A stretch of DNA of 64,000 bases. Source: Flagellimonas onchidii (GTDB lineage: Bacteria > Bacteroidota > Bacteroidia > Flavobacteriales > Flavobacteriaceae). The stretch covers positions 62,001 through 126,000 of the forward strand of contig NZ_SRXX01000004.1 of NCBI RefSeq assembly GCF_004804315.1, in the 5' to 3' direction. The translations under genes and the position numbers were made by a program. The notes beneath the pieces were generated by a model, which ran no database searches, was not told where the DNA came from, and saw nothing but the letters and a program-made list of their open reading frames with translations. This document shows positions 26,079 through 34,613 of this stretch, piece by piece (position 1 is the first letter of the stretch; each line of letters begins with the position of its first letter).

Positions 26079-27299
26079 TCAGTAAAATAGATAATTCCCT
26101 TTGTTGTCTGTTCTGTATTTAGAAATGTTAACTTCTTCATTCTTTTTTGCCTTAAAGCAACAGGAATAATTCATCTTAACATTATAAACAATCGTACCCT
26201 TAAACTTAATTGTAGACTCATAATAAGGAATTCGTCTACCCCCATATCCTACATCCATATTGGAAGAAAAATCAATAAATGTCAGGTTATCAATATCCTT
26301 TTCTCCACAGAAAATATACATATAAATTGCGTAGATGCTTGATGAACTCACATAAGCCATGAGCCAAGTGATAAACATATAAAAAAGAGCAAGCAGTGAT
26401 TCAAAAAACAATCCATCCCAGCTAAATTCTTTTTCCCATTTATGAGTAAATAGCACCAGTCCAACAAAAACTATAGGAAGAGCCTTCCAATACAAAAATG
26501 GTAGATGTAGCCATTTGACAGTAATTGCTCTCATTTTTATTTTAAAGAAGATGCTTAAGCAAAAAAGGAACAAAAAGTAAAACCATACATAATAATCACT
26601 AAAGGAGAAATAAAACAAAGGAACAATTAAAAACACAAAAGATTCATATCCACCATAAATGGCCAAAGCGAACAATAAAATGATTCCTAAACTGAAAAAG
26701 ACCGAGCTAACCACAAAGCTATTGAACAATAATAAAGGATTTGTTTTTACCCAAATTGCAGTTTGATCATCAAGATTTAACTTAATATATTTTGGTGTAA
26801 AATAAGATGAATGGAATTGGATATTCAGACCGGAATTAGACTTGTAATATCCTTTATATTCTGACGATTTGTAGAAATTGATATTATCCCCGAAAGCGTA
26901 TTCTGAAAAAATCAAATCTGTATTATGAAATTTAATATGTTTTGCATTTTGAATGGATTGTGCTTCTGCAAGGGATTGATTTATATAAAATGAACTGATA
27001 CTATTTTTTAATTCACTATGATTTTCTTCTTTGCATCTAATTTCACAAAATATGTCATAGGTTAATCCCCAAAAATTATTCCTGTGAAAAGAGTTGACTT
27101 CTGTTTGGTAAGACCTTAATTCAAATAATCCAGCATTTATCCATTGATGATTCTCTTCTTTTGGAAAACTTTCCCAAGGGTTAGGGTTAAGAATTGTTTT
27201 CTCGTCTTTTATATCATATTGATAATAAATGTTTAGAACAAGACAAATTCCAAATACTAATAAAATTATTCTTTGAAGTAAATTTAAACTTGAAAGCAT
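26079..27299 (-). CDS. Cassette gene 1: multi-pass membrane protein of unknown function
   Basis: About 406 residues from the ATG at 27299; a longer start at 27338 adds 13 residues. One N-terminal helix anchors a soluble domain of about 180 residues (periplasmic or lumenal). At least five more helices and a Lys-rich soluble tail follow. Strongly AT-rich. I recognise no family. It is the first gene between the functional DAO gene and repeat copy B, on the same strand as both. Its start lies just downstream of the repeat end. Confidence 0.6.
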   Translation of the reverse strand: MLSSLNLLQRIILLVFGICLVLNIYYQYDIKDEKTILNPNPWESFPKEENHQWINAGLFELRSYQTEVNSFHRNNFWGLTYDIFCEIRCKEENHSELKNSISSFYINQSLAEAQSIQNAKHIKFHNTDLIFSEYAFGDNINFYKSSEYKGYYKSNSGLNIQFHSSYFTPKYIKLNLDDQTAIWVKTNPLLLFNSFVVSSVFFSLGIILLFALAIYGGYESFVFLIVPLFYFSFSDYYVWFYFLFLFCLSIFFKIKMRAITVKWLHLPFLYWKALPIVFVGLVLFTHKWEKEFSWDGLFFESLLALFYMFITWLMAYVSSSSIYAIYMYIFCGEKDIDNLTFIDFSSNMDVGYGGRRIPYYESTIKFKGTIVYNVKMNYSCCFKAKKNEEVNISKYRTDNKGNYLFY

Positions 27300-27353
27300 T
27301 CTAAATTTATTCAATTTCTGTTTGTTGCTGACACACAACTAAAAAGGATGTAA

Positions 27354-27750
27354 ATCCGTTTTAATGATTCTTTGGCACGATACTGAAACACTGAAATAAA
27401 TTCAGTGCGGGTAAGTGAAGCTATAGGTTTCGGGACTGAAAAGCCCACCGAAATTGACGGATGCCTGTTTTGAATTGACAAATGAGAGGAAAAAATTGGT
27501 TTTGAGTTCTTTTCTTTTGCGCAAGATTTCTGATTTTTCACAGAAGGAAATACCAGCCAAACCTAGGCCTATTACCAAATAATTACGCATAGTGCGTTGG
27601 TTTATTTGCGGATTGACACGAATTGCACCAATTGTCACGAATGTTGGGTGTTCGATGAAGGATGCTGAATCGCCTATTGATTGACAGGTTTTTCTTTTCT
27701 TTTTTTGAGTCAAAAATGCTAGAACGGGAGGGATTGCGCTTATCGGTTTG
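27354..27750 (-). repeat. Repeat copy B: degenerate DAO 5' end plus flanks
   Basis: A roughly 400-bp unit. Within it 27402-27590 encodes a 62-residue frame beginning MRNYLVIGLGLAGISFCEK, homologous to the DAO N-terminus but stopping early. The upstream flank block lies at 27612-27661. A hairpin CACTGAA/TTCAGTG (27389-27407) sits at the other end. 27354-27483 matches copy D with only about three differences; 27548-27624 is identical to copy C over 77 bases. Confidence 0.85.
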
Positions 27751-27811
27751 ACAAAAATACGAATTTACGACACAGCTCAAATTATGGATTTTGGCTAGTG
27801 TTATAGCTATC

Positions 27812-28540
27812 TTACGTGCTATATGTGACGTTCCATTTTATTGAATCATCCAAGAAATTGTACAACTTCATAATTTCTTTTGTAGGATTATTGGTTGAAT
27901 CAACTTCTTTTTCGAAGTCAATAAAAAAGATTTTGCCATTTCTATTATCAATAAAATGTCCATGATAACCATATTCTTTCTTAGACGGAATCAGCGTCTG
28001 TTTATATGGCTCTAAAACATTCCGAAGTTTATCCATTTCTGAATTGTTGAGAAAAGCGTACGCTCTGTATCTGAATCGCGCATGTGTAAAAGAGGAGTGA
28101 GTAATGACATAACAGCATTCTATTTTTTTAATCACAAAAGAATAATATGTCCACATAACACCACCAGGCCCAAATTGGAAAGCCATTTCTATATCCTTAT
28201 CATCTTTATAATATTTAATAAAGTCGGAATTGCTAGCGTGGTAATTATTCGGAACATAATCATTCCAATAAGGTGTGAATTTAGTTGTATCTGGGCTTTC
28301 GATGTCTCTAAACCAAAGCAATCTATTTTCTTCTGATGAAAGAGAATATAAACTGCCTGGAATAAACGAATTAGTATCGTATTTATCGATTGACAAATAA
28401 TCTTGGGAAAGAATTGTTTCTTTTACCCTTATTGTGTCGCAAGAACAGTTATCTAGACTTTCTGATAAACTGCTCGATGAGTTGGGGCAACTCAGACTCA
28501 AAATGAATAATCCAACACAAAGTGATATTATGGTTTTCAT
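27812..28540 (-). CDS. Cassette gene 2: lipoprotein of unknown function
   Basis: A 242-residue exported lipoprotein with lipobox SLSC at Cys18. The mature part is rich in Tyr/Asp/Asn with a CSC pair at about 32-34 and a CC pair (IKKIECCYVI). No family recognised. AT-rich. Its start ATG is about 16 bases from the end of repeat copy C and its stop about 60 bases from copy B. On the minus strand, each gene therefore follows one repeat and precedes the next. Confidence 0.6.
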   Translation of the reverse strand: MKTIISLCVGLFILSLSCPNSSSSLSESLDNCSCDTIRVKETILSQDYLSIDKYDTNSFIPGSLYSLSSEENRLLWFRDIESPDTTKFTPYWNDYVPNNYHASNSDFIKYYKDDKDIEMAFQFGPGGVMWTYYSFVIKKIECCYVITHSSFTHARFRYRAYAFLNNSEMDKLRNVLEPYKQTLIPSKKEYGYHGHFIDNRNGKIFFIDFEKEVDSTNNPTKEIMKLYNFLDDSIKWNVTYST

Positions 28541-28556
28541 TAGTTATAAAGCTATA

Positions 28557-28915
28557 AGCTAAAAATTGTTTTAATGATTGTTTAGCAACCGATAAGTGAA
28601 GTTATAGCTATCGGGATTAAAAATCCACCCAAATTGACGGATGCCCATTTTGAATTGACGAATGAGAGGAAAAAATTGGTTTTGGGTTCCTTTCCTTTGC
28701 ATAAGGCTTCAAATTTTTGGCGAAAGAAAATACCAGCCAAACCTAGGCCTATTACCAAATAATTACGCATAGTGCGTTGGTTTATTTGCGGATTGACACG
28801 AATTACACTAATTGTCACGAATGTTGGGTGGTGGGTGAAGGATGAAAGGTATAGGTCTCGCTTTTTCTTTTTGTGGTCAAAATGTGTCTAAATGAAAGGG
28901 CTGCACTTATAAGTC
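28557..28915 (-). repeat. Repeat copy C: degenerate DAO 5' end plus flanks
   Basis: Same layout as copy B. A 62-residue frame (28582-28770, beginning MRNYLVIGLGLAGIFF) has the same codon count as in B but different terminal residues. The flank block is at 28792-28841. It lacks the CACTGAA hairpin. Its flank matches copy A of the functional gene exactly over about 47 bases, while its middle matches copy B, so the copies are mosaic. Confidence 0.85.
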
Positions 28916-29016
28916 TAGTATAACCGTTAGTCACAGGTTTATATTTGTCGATTTCTGATTTAGTACTGACATTCGCGATACCCGGGTGGATTTAGACGTA
29001 ATCAAATCTACAGTGA

Positions 29017-29520
29017 TTACAACAACACTTTTTTGTTTGCAGTTATTCGCTTATTCAATTCTTTTATTATCGCAATTTTATCTCCAATAGACAAAAAACT
29101 GTTTATATATACAATTGGATAGTTGTTACCATCTTTTGTTTTAATTTTTATAAAACATTCCCCAAATAGTCCTTTTCGGTTTTTCACTTCACTTATTTTC
29201 CTGAGCAATATTTCTTTAGTTATTGTTGCATGCTTATCAAATTCAATATGTATCATTTTTTTTTGATTTATTATACAAATTGGCTTTCTATTTCGTACGC
29301 TTCTAAAAAATAAGTTTGCAAGGACAAATGATAAAAGGACAGGAAAAGTAGATACAAATAGAAAAATTCCTATCCTTTCAATTGAATCCAAATTACTTAT
29401 AAAGTCTTTCAGAAAAAGTAAGGTGAAAACTAAACTTGTCAGAAAGCAAATGCCCAAAAAAATACTTAAGAGTATTGAGCTTTTTTTAGAATGATAAAAT
29501 CTAATTTCGTTTACATCCAT
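29017..29520 (-). CDS. Cassette gene 3: two-helix membrane protein
   Basis: A 167-residue protein. Two predicted helices (about 15-38 and 48-70) are followed by a soluble PH-like C-terminal region (CIINQKKMIHIEFDKH, a Lys-rich strand, then a charged helix). The plan resembles STM3941-type proteins, a weak match from memory. AT-rich. The ATG is 6 bases from repeat copy D, so this gene lies directly against a repeat, like the other two. Confidence 0.55.
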   Translation of the reverse strand: MDVNEIRFYHSKKSSILLSIFLGICFLTSLVFTLLFLKDFISNLDSIERIGIFLFVSTFPVLLSFVLANLFFRSVRNRKPICIINQKKMIHIEFDKHATITKEILLRKISEVKNRKGLFGECFIKIKTKDGNNYPIVYINSFLSIGDKIAIIKELNKRITANKKVLL

Positions 29521-29526
29521 TTTTTA

Positions 29527-29667
29527 AGCTAAAAATCGTTTTAATGATTCTTTGGCACGATACTGAAACACTGAAATAAATTCAGTGTGGGTAAGTGAAG
29601 CTATAGGTTTCGGGACTGAAAAGCCCGCCGAAATTGACGGATGCCTGTTTTGAATTGACGAATGAGA
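29527..29667 (-). repeat. Repeat copy D: truncated
   Basis: It begins like copies B and C (GCTAAAAATCGTTTTAATGA) and includes the CACTGAA/TTCAGTG hairpin (29569-29587) and the DAO-derived segment encoding SKQASVNFGG. It breaks off at about 29667 and is replaced by an unrelated dispersed element. The first half of the DAO fragment and its upstream flank are missing, so this is the outer end of the array. Confidence 0.8.
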
Positions 29668-29670
29668 AGG

Positions 29671-29741
29671 ATAACCCTTTCCGTCCACTAAAGCGGACAC
29701 CTTTCTTCCCTTTGACTGCGCTCAGGGTGACAGCGAAAGGA
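29671..29741. repeat. Dispersed intergenic element
   Basis: It contains GTCC(ACTAAAGC)GGAC and a segment reading TTTGACTGCGCTCAGGGTGA, a type of short element often scattered between Bacteroidota genes (from memory). It is inserted at, or replaced, the truncated end of repeat copy D. Confidence 0.4.
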
Positions 29742-29759
29742 ACATTTAACACATGTAAT

Positions 29760-29786
29760 AAAAAACGCCGCACATTTGTGCGGCGT
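29760..29786 (-). terminator. Terminator of the gld operon
   Basis: Perfect 9-bp stem ACGCCGCAC/GTGCGGCGT (29765-29773 with 29778-29786) with an ATTT loop and a T run on the minus strand. It is 35 bases past the gldN stop. Confidence 0.92.
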
Positions 29787-29821
29787 CTGTATGATTTGAA
29801 TTGGAAATTTTAATCTTTGGC

Positions 29822-30724
29822 TTAGTAAGCCCACATATCTTGCTCCCTGTCTCGGATAACCTCTTTGATTCTTTTGGCTTCCAATAATTGGAACAAGGCA
29901 TTGTCGAAAACGTAGTCATCAATCTCACGGTCACCGTGAACATTGTCTTCCTTATAGATTACTCCATTGAAACGACGAGCGTTCAACAGCATATCATAAG
30001 AAATTGGTCTGGCGGAGTTGCGCTGGTTATACACCTTTGCATCGTGTAGAATTTGTCTTGCGGCTGGATACCAGACCCAAAACAATTCTACTTTATTCTC
30101 ACCAGGATCTACGGATTCGTCATCGATAAAGTTTACATCGGGAGCTACCGGAGCTATACCCAATAGCCGGTATTTTAACTCTCCCTGACGCTTATCGAAG
30201 TACCAAATACCCTTTATACGATATTCTTCAATATCAGCTGCGTTCAAATCTCTTTGGTTGATAAATTCCGCAGAAATCTGTTCCCCAGCATTCAATTGCT
30301 CATATCCGAGGTCGGTAGTATCGACTTTGCTCAATGTAGCGGTTAAATCCTCAAACTTTCGCTTTTCAGTGAAGTATGAGTCCGTGTATACCTCGGTCAG
30401 TTTTCCATTTTTGATGTTCTTCATCAAAACATGGTACAATGACCTTCTATCCGCTCCAATACCTATGGTATCGGTTGGGTAGTATAATGGAAAATTAACA
30501 CGCTCATCCAAGTCAATCACCTCCCACACGGTTTTGGACCAAAGGATATCCCTATCATCCACATAACCATACTTTAGGGGAGCATCATTGTCTTGCTCTA
30601 TTTGAGCTTCGGTCTTTTTCCCAATATCATCTGGCAATTTGGCGTTCAAAATATTCGCCTGAGCCATTATTGATACTGGTAATAAGCTTAAAGCTCCAAT
30701 TAAAAATGCATTTTTCCAATTCAT
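29822..30724 (-). CDS. gldN: Gliding motility/T9SS protein GldN
   Basis: A 300-residue periplasmic component of the type IX secretion core that partners GldK in the periplasmic ring. Signal peptide ends at SIMAQ. The GldN/PorN body shows YGYVDDRDILWSKTVWEVIDLDERVN, with catalysis-free conserved Trp residues, and ends EQDMWAY. It is the last gene in the order gldK-gldL-gldM-gldN on the minus strand, 23 bases after gldM. Loss of any of these stops secretion and gliding in flavobacteria (known). Confidence 0.96.
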   Translation of the reverse strand: MNWKNAFLIGALSLLPVSIMAQANILNAKLPDDIGKKTEAQIEQDNDAPLKYGYVDDRDILWSKTVWEVIDLDERVNFPLYYPTDTIGIGADRRSLYHVLMKNIKNGKLTEVYTDSYFTEKRKFEDLTATLSKVDTTDLGYEQLNAGEQISAEFINQRDLNAADIEEYRIKGIWYFDKRQGELKYRLLGIAPVAPDVNFIDDESVDPGENKVELFWVWYPAARQILHDAKVYNQRNSARPISYDMLLNARRFNGVIYKEDNVHGDREIDDYVFDNALFQLLEAKRIKEVIRDREQDMWAY

Positions 30725-30747
30725 GATTTACTAACTTCTATACTTTA

Positions 30748-32319
30748 TTAGTTTGTAAGCTCCACAACTACAGGAGATACTTTTTTCAACTTGTATGTTC
30801 TGTTGTTGGTAATGTAAGCTTGTATGTCAAATACTTGAACGGCATCACCTCTTCTAGCTCTTTTCAAAGCAGATTTAGCTTGGCTGTTCAACTTGTTTCC
30901 TTTTACTACGATGGTAGGCTGACCTGGCACCTTGAACTTAAATCCGTTAACGGCTAGGTTCAAGTCAAAATCAAAGTCTTCCAACATTGCACCGACAGTA
31001 GAAATCTCAAGGTTTCTTCTTGGCATTTTAACACTACCAGCCTCACCACGTATGGTACCACCTGGTCTTGGGATATCTTTAATCCTAAATTCGGATTTGG
31101 TAGAGATGCCTTGACCATCAGGTAGTGTACCTGAAGCTGTAATGGTAACTGTTCTTCCTTTACCAGGATTCATAATGTAGTTGCTACCGCTTCTTCTTGT
31201 TAAACCAGTTGCTCTTGCATTGACTTTGTTATCTGGAATACCAGGGATTGAGATTGTCATTGGGTTAGCAACTCCACGATACACAACATTCATCTTGTCA
31301 GCAGAGATTACCGCAGCATTAGGTTTAGTGATTGTAGCAAAAGTGTTGTTCACTTCAACAGGAATCTCCTCACCATCTTGCATAAAGAACATGGTACCTG
31401 AAATAGTATGATCACCAGCTGAACCAGCACTGATCAACATTTTGATTCCACCTTCTTCCAAAACATAATCCTTTCCATCCGTCAAGTTTCTGCCATCCAA
31501 TTTTAACTCAGCTCTAACTGGCTTTGAAGAGTTATCCGTCTTACTGATAATAATTTTACCATCGTACTTCTCACCAGCATAGAATGCCGATTTAGAAGCA
31601 TCAAGGGAAGTAGCAAAGTTTTTCAAAGAAACTGCTTCGGTAAGGTTACCTTCGAGTAGTCCTTTCAATACTTCTTGCTCAGTGGACATAATGTCCGCTT
31701 GTAGTTGCGTAACTTTTGTCAACGAAGCTACCAATGGGTAACCCTCAAAGTGATAGTTCATCCAATCTACCAGGACATCATCTCTTTGTCTTTTAACCTT
31801 ACCATTCGCATCACCAGTTTCAAAACGGGTTTGAACAGCACTCTTGATCTCAGACATGTTTTCTGGAAGCGCAGCAGATATTTTTTCCCTATAATTGGTC
31901 ACGTTATCCAAGAACTTTTTACCTTCGGGCTTTAGATTATCTCCTTGAAAAAATAGGTTGTCCAAATAGTCTGACTTGTCCATAACAACATAGTTGTTAG
32001 GGTCTTCTTGATCGGCCAACATACCCTTTTTCAACTCCTCCAAGTACTCATAGTACTCTAGGGATAATTTTTGAACTATTTGAGCCTTTTCATACAAAGG
32101 ACCGTACTTTATCGCATCTTCAGATGCCTTGGTCCCAAGACCTTCAAAATAGGCTAAATTGTTTGCTTCGGCTTTTTCGTTAGAAGTCTCCAGCTTGGCA
32201 TTCATCAATCCGAATGCGGCCAGTACTTCCTTACTCATATTTAATGCCAACATCGCGATGAAGATCAAGTACATAAGGTTGATCATCTTCTGACGTGGGG
32301 TTTCTTTTCCTGATGCCAT
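30748..32319 (-). CDS. gldM: Gliding motility/T9SS motor protein GldM
   Basis: A 523-residue inner-membrane protein whose single N-terminal helix (LMYLIFIAMLALNMSKEVL) forms the motor with GldL. The long periplasmic part contains four domains in series. The N-terminal charged MASGKETPRQKMINLMYLIF start is characteristic. It transmits proton-driven motion to the periplasmic ring. It starts 65 bases after gldL. Confidence 0.97.
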   Translation of the reverse strand: MASGKETPRQKMINLMYLIFIAMLALNMSKEVLAAFGLMNAKLETSNEKAEANNLAYFEGLGTKASEDAIKYGPLYEKAQIVQKLSLEYYEYLEELKKGMLADQEDPNNYVVMDKSDYLDNLFFQGDNLKPEGKKFLDNVTNYREKISAALPENMSEIKSAVQTRFETGDANGKVKRQRDDVLVDWMNYHFEGYPLVASLTKVTQLQADIMSTEQEVLKGLLEGNLTEAVSLKNFATSLDASKSAFYAGEKYDGKIIISKTDNSSKPVRAELKLDGRNLTDGKDYVLEEGGIKMLISAGSAGDHTISGTMFFMQDGEEIPVEVNNTFATITKPNAAVISADKMNVVYRGVANPMTISIPGIPDNKVNARATGLTRRSGSNYIMNPGKGRTVTITASGTLPDGQGISTKSEFRIKDIPRPGGTIRGEAGSVKMPRRNLEISTVGAMLEDFDFDLNLAVNGFKFKVPGQPTIVVKGNKLNSQAKSALKRARRGDAVQVFDIQAYITNNRTYKLKKVSPVVVELTN

Positions 32320-32384
32320 GTTATTTTCTAATTAGAATTAATAATTAATTTGATCTGGGGTTTGGTATATCAATTAAACCCTAA

Positions 32385-33035
32385 TTAGTTTTTGCTCATG
32401 GCAGAAAGCATACCTCCGTAAACTCCGTTCAATGAAGAAAGGTTGGTAGCCAAAGATTCCATTTGCTCTTTAAGAGCGCCTGCGTTCTGCACCACTTCTT
32501 CGTTGATAGAAGCTTGACGGCTAGCACTTTCCAATTGTACTTTGTACAAGCTGTTCAAAGATTCCATTTGAGCGGCTGCATGAGACAACTCTTCAGAGTA
32601 CTTCTTAGTGTGTTGGATAGCATCTGTAGTTGGAGCGATACCCTTAGCTGCACCTTCAAAATTCTTGATGCTATCTCCTAAACTTGTGAAAAGCTCAGAA
32701 TCGATATTCGCTTCTTTTAATAGATCATCCAATTTTCTGGAAAGAAGACCTTCAGCTTCCTTAGCTTGCTTAGCGTCATTCTTGTTTCCTTTAGCTTGAC
32801 CGTTTGCCAATTCAGGATAAACCAAAGACCAATCGTACTCGTCATCTACTGGTTCAAACGCAGAGATGGCGAAGATCAATGCTTCAGTAATAAGTCCAAT
32901 AGCAAGTAATATTCCACCGTTCAGTGGTCCGAATTCCCAGTGAAGGATCTTAAATAATGCACCAATAATTACTACCGATGCTCCAAGCCCGTAGGCCATG
33001 TTAAACAGCTTTTTTGTTGATTTTGACTGTGCCAT
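32385..33035 (-). CDS. gldL: Gliding motility/T9SS motor protein GldL
   Basis: A 216-residue inner-membrane protein with two helices near the N-terminus (about 12-33 and 38-58), the second containing a Glu in the membrane (ITEALIF), which is important for the proton pathway. A cytoplasmic coiled-coil-like tail follows. GldL and GldM form the T9SS/gliding motor. It is 77 bases after gldK. Confidence 0.96.
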   Translation of the reverse strand: MAQSKSTKKLFNMAYGLGASVVIIGALFKILHWEFGPLNGGILLAIGLITEALIFAISAFEPVDDEYDWSLVYPELANGQAKGNKNDAKQAKEAEGLLSRKLDDLLKEANIDSELFTSLGDSIKNFEGAAKGIAPTTDAIQHTKKYSEELSHAAAQMESLNSLYKVQLESASRQASINEEVVQNAGALKEQMESLATNLSSLNGVYGGMLSAMSKN

Positions 33036-33112
33036 AATTCTAGTTTTAATTAAGTTATATAAATAAGTATTTGGTTACTATGTTTATATAATGTTCTCTC
33101 TCTCTTTTGCAA

Positions 33113-34492
33113 TTAGTTTGGAAGTCCCTGACCTTTAGTGGAATCTTCTTCGCCCATGTAATCTTGAACGGTTCTGAATCCGATATAGCTTCGGGCAGAG
33201 TCTTGGTATTCATAATCCCTGGTACTTACTTGCAAGAAATAAGCAACATCTTTCCAAGATCCTCCTCTAATTACTTTTCTCTGATTTTGACCTGACCCAA
33301 TATTCGGATTCATGGTCGACAGGTATTCGTAGGCTCCTTGATCAAAGCTAGAGCTTGTCCACTCAGCTACGTTACCGGCCATGTTGTAAAGGTTGTACTC
33401 ATTGGGCTCATAAGATTTTGCCTCTACTGTATACAAAGCAGCATCAGCAGCATAATCTCCACGTTGTGGTTTAAAATTGGCCATAAAACAACCTGTATCA
33501 CTTATCACATATGGTCCACCCCAAGGATATGTACCTCCTTCGATACCACCTCTTGCGGCATACTCCCATTCGGCTTCGGTGGGCAATCTAAACTGATTCA
33601 CAAATTGCTTACCACGACTTTTTTGGTCATCGTTCTTGAATTTGGTTCTCCAGTTACAAAATGCCTTGGCCTGCATCCAGTTCACCCCAACTACAGGGTA
33701 ATCACTGTACGCATCGTGCCAGAAGTAATCATTGTGCATGGGTTCATTATAAGAATATTCAAAATCCTTAATCCAAACCGTGGTGTCAGGATAGATTTCC
33801 AATTCTTCTTGCTTGATAAAGTCTTTTCTTCGTCCTGTTTTGGCCCTTGCCGCTGCTTCAATGTCCATCCAGCTGTATTTGTATTTCAACTGGGTAACAT
33901 CTATTGTGCGCAAACCATTGTAGCTCTCTTCTTCAGCGATATATAGGGAATCCATAACCTCTGCATAGTATTCATCTGGGTATTCAGAGGTATCCCATAC
34001 CAAATCAACATCTGTATTCAATGCTCTTCCTTCGTATCCTGTTTCACCAAGACCTGCATAATTATCGAGCATATATTTTTCGTAAACGGAGATTTTGGTG
34101 GTATCGGTATCCTTGAATCCATATTCACCTATACCTTCATCCTCTGGTCCAAAACCGAGTTCATCAGCCAAGATGGCCAATTTAGTTCTAGTAATAGAAT
34201 CTTTCACCCACTCCACAAACTGTCGATACTCACTATTTGTGATTTCCGTATCATCCATATAAAAGGAACGTACGGTAACGGTTCTTGTAGGGGCGTTCAA
34301 TACTTTTGCCTGATCCTCTTCAGCTTTACCCATAACAAAGGAGCCTCGGGGAATCAGTTCCATCCCATAGGGTTTTTCCGGGTACCATTTTTTTCCCTTG
34401 ACCCCGACCAGTTCACCTTTTGAATTTGAATTTGAACCGCAACTTGCGAGTAAAAAAACAAATGCTATTGATGAAAAGAATAGCTTTCTCAT
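33113..34492 (-). CDS. gldK: Gliding motility/T9SS lipoprotein GldK
   Basis: A 459-residue outer-membrane lipoprotein with the lipidated Cys at residue 18 (LLASCGS). It carries a formylglycine-generating-enzyme-like (sulfatase-modifying factor) fold, with FVMGKAEED near the start and RLPTEAEWEYAARGG, NVAEWTSSSFD and RKVIRGGSWKD. GldK forms the ring with GldN. It is the first gene of the gld operon. The fold's usual catalytic cysteines are not needed for this role. Confidence 0.96.
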   Translation of the reverse strand: MRKLFFSSIAFVFLLASCGSNSNSKGELVGVKGKKWYPEKPYGMELIPRGSFVMGKAEEDQAKVLNAPTRTVTVRSFYMDDTEITNSEYRQFVEWVKDSITRTKLAILADELGFGPEDEGIGEYGFKDTDTTKISVYEKYMLDNYAGLGETGYEGRALNTDVDLVWDTSEYPDEYYAEVMDSLYIAEEESYNGLRTIDVTQLKYKYSWMDIEAAARAKTGRRKDFIKQEELEIYPDTTVWIKDFEYSYNEPMHNDYFWHDAYSDYPVVGVNWMQAKAFCNWRTKFKNDDQKSRGKQFVNQFRLPTEAEWEYAARGGIEGGTYPWGGPYVISDTGCFMANFKPQRGDYAADAALYTVEAKSYEPNEYNLYNMAGNVAEWTSSSFDQGAYEYLSTMNPNIGSGQNQRKVIRGGSWKDVAYFLQVSTRDYEYQDSARSYIGFRTVQDYMGEEDSTKGQGLPN

Positions 34493-34613
34493 ACTTTAGG
34501 TTAAATTTTCGATTTAAGATTATAAACTGTGCTACACAAATTCATTATTCATCAAAACTGATTTTTGAACAATTTATTGTGTAAAAACACTTAATGCTTA
34601 AAATTTAGTTTAT

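Noticed and set aside
27311-27541. 76-residue minus-strand frame
   Set aside because: It reads through repeat copy B in a frame other than the DAO-derived one and into the start of cassette gene 1; no coding character.
27354-29667. Classical integron with attC sites
   Set aside because: No RYYYAAC/GTTRRRY core pair with convincing secondary structure was found at the repeat ends, and no IntI-type gene is near. The repeat is made of host-gene sequence.
33338-33946. 202-residue plus-strand open frame inside gldK
   Set aside because: Antisense shadow of conserved gldK sequence.
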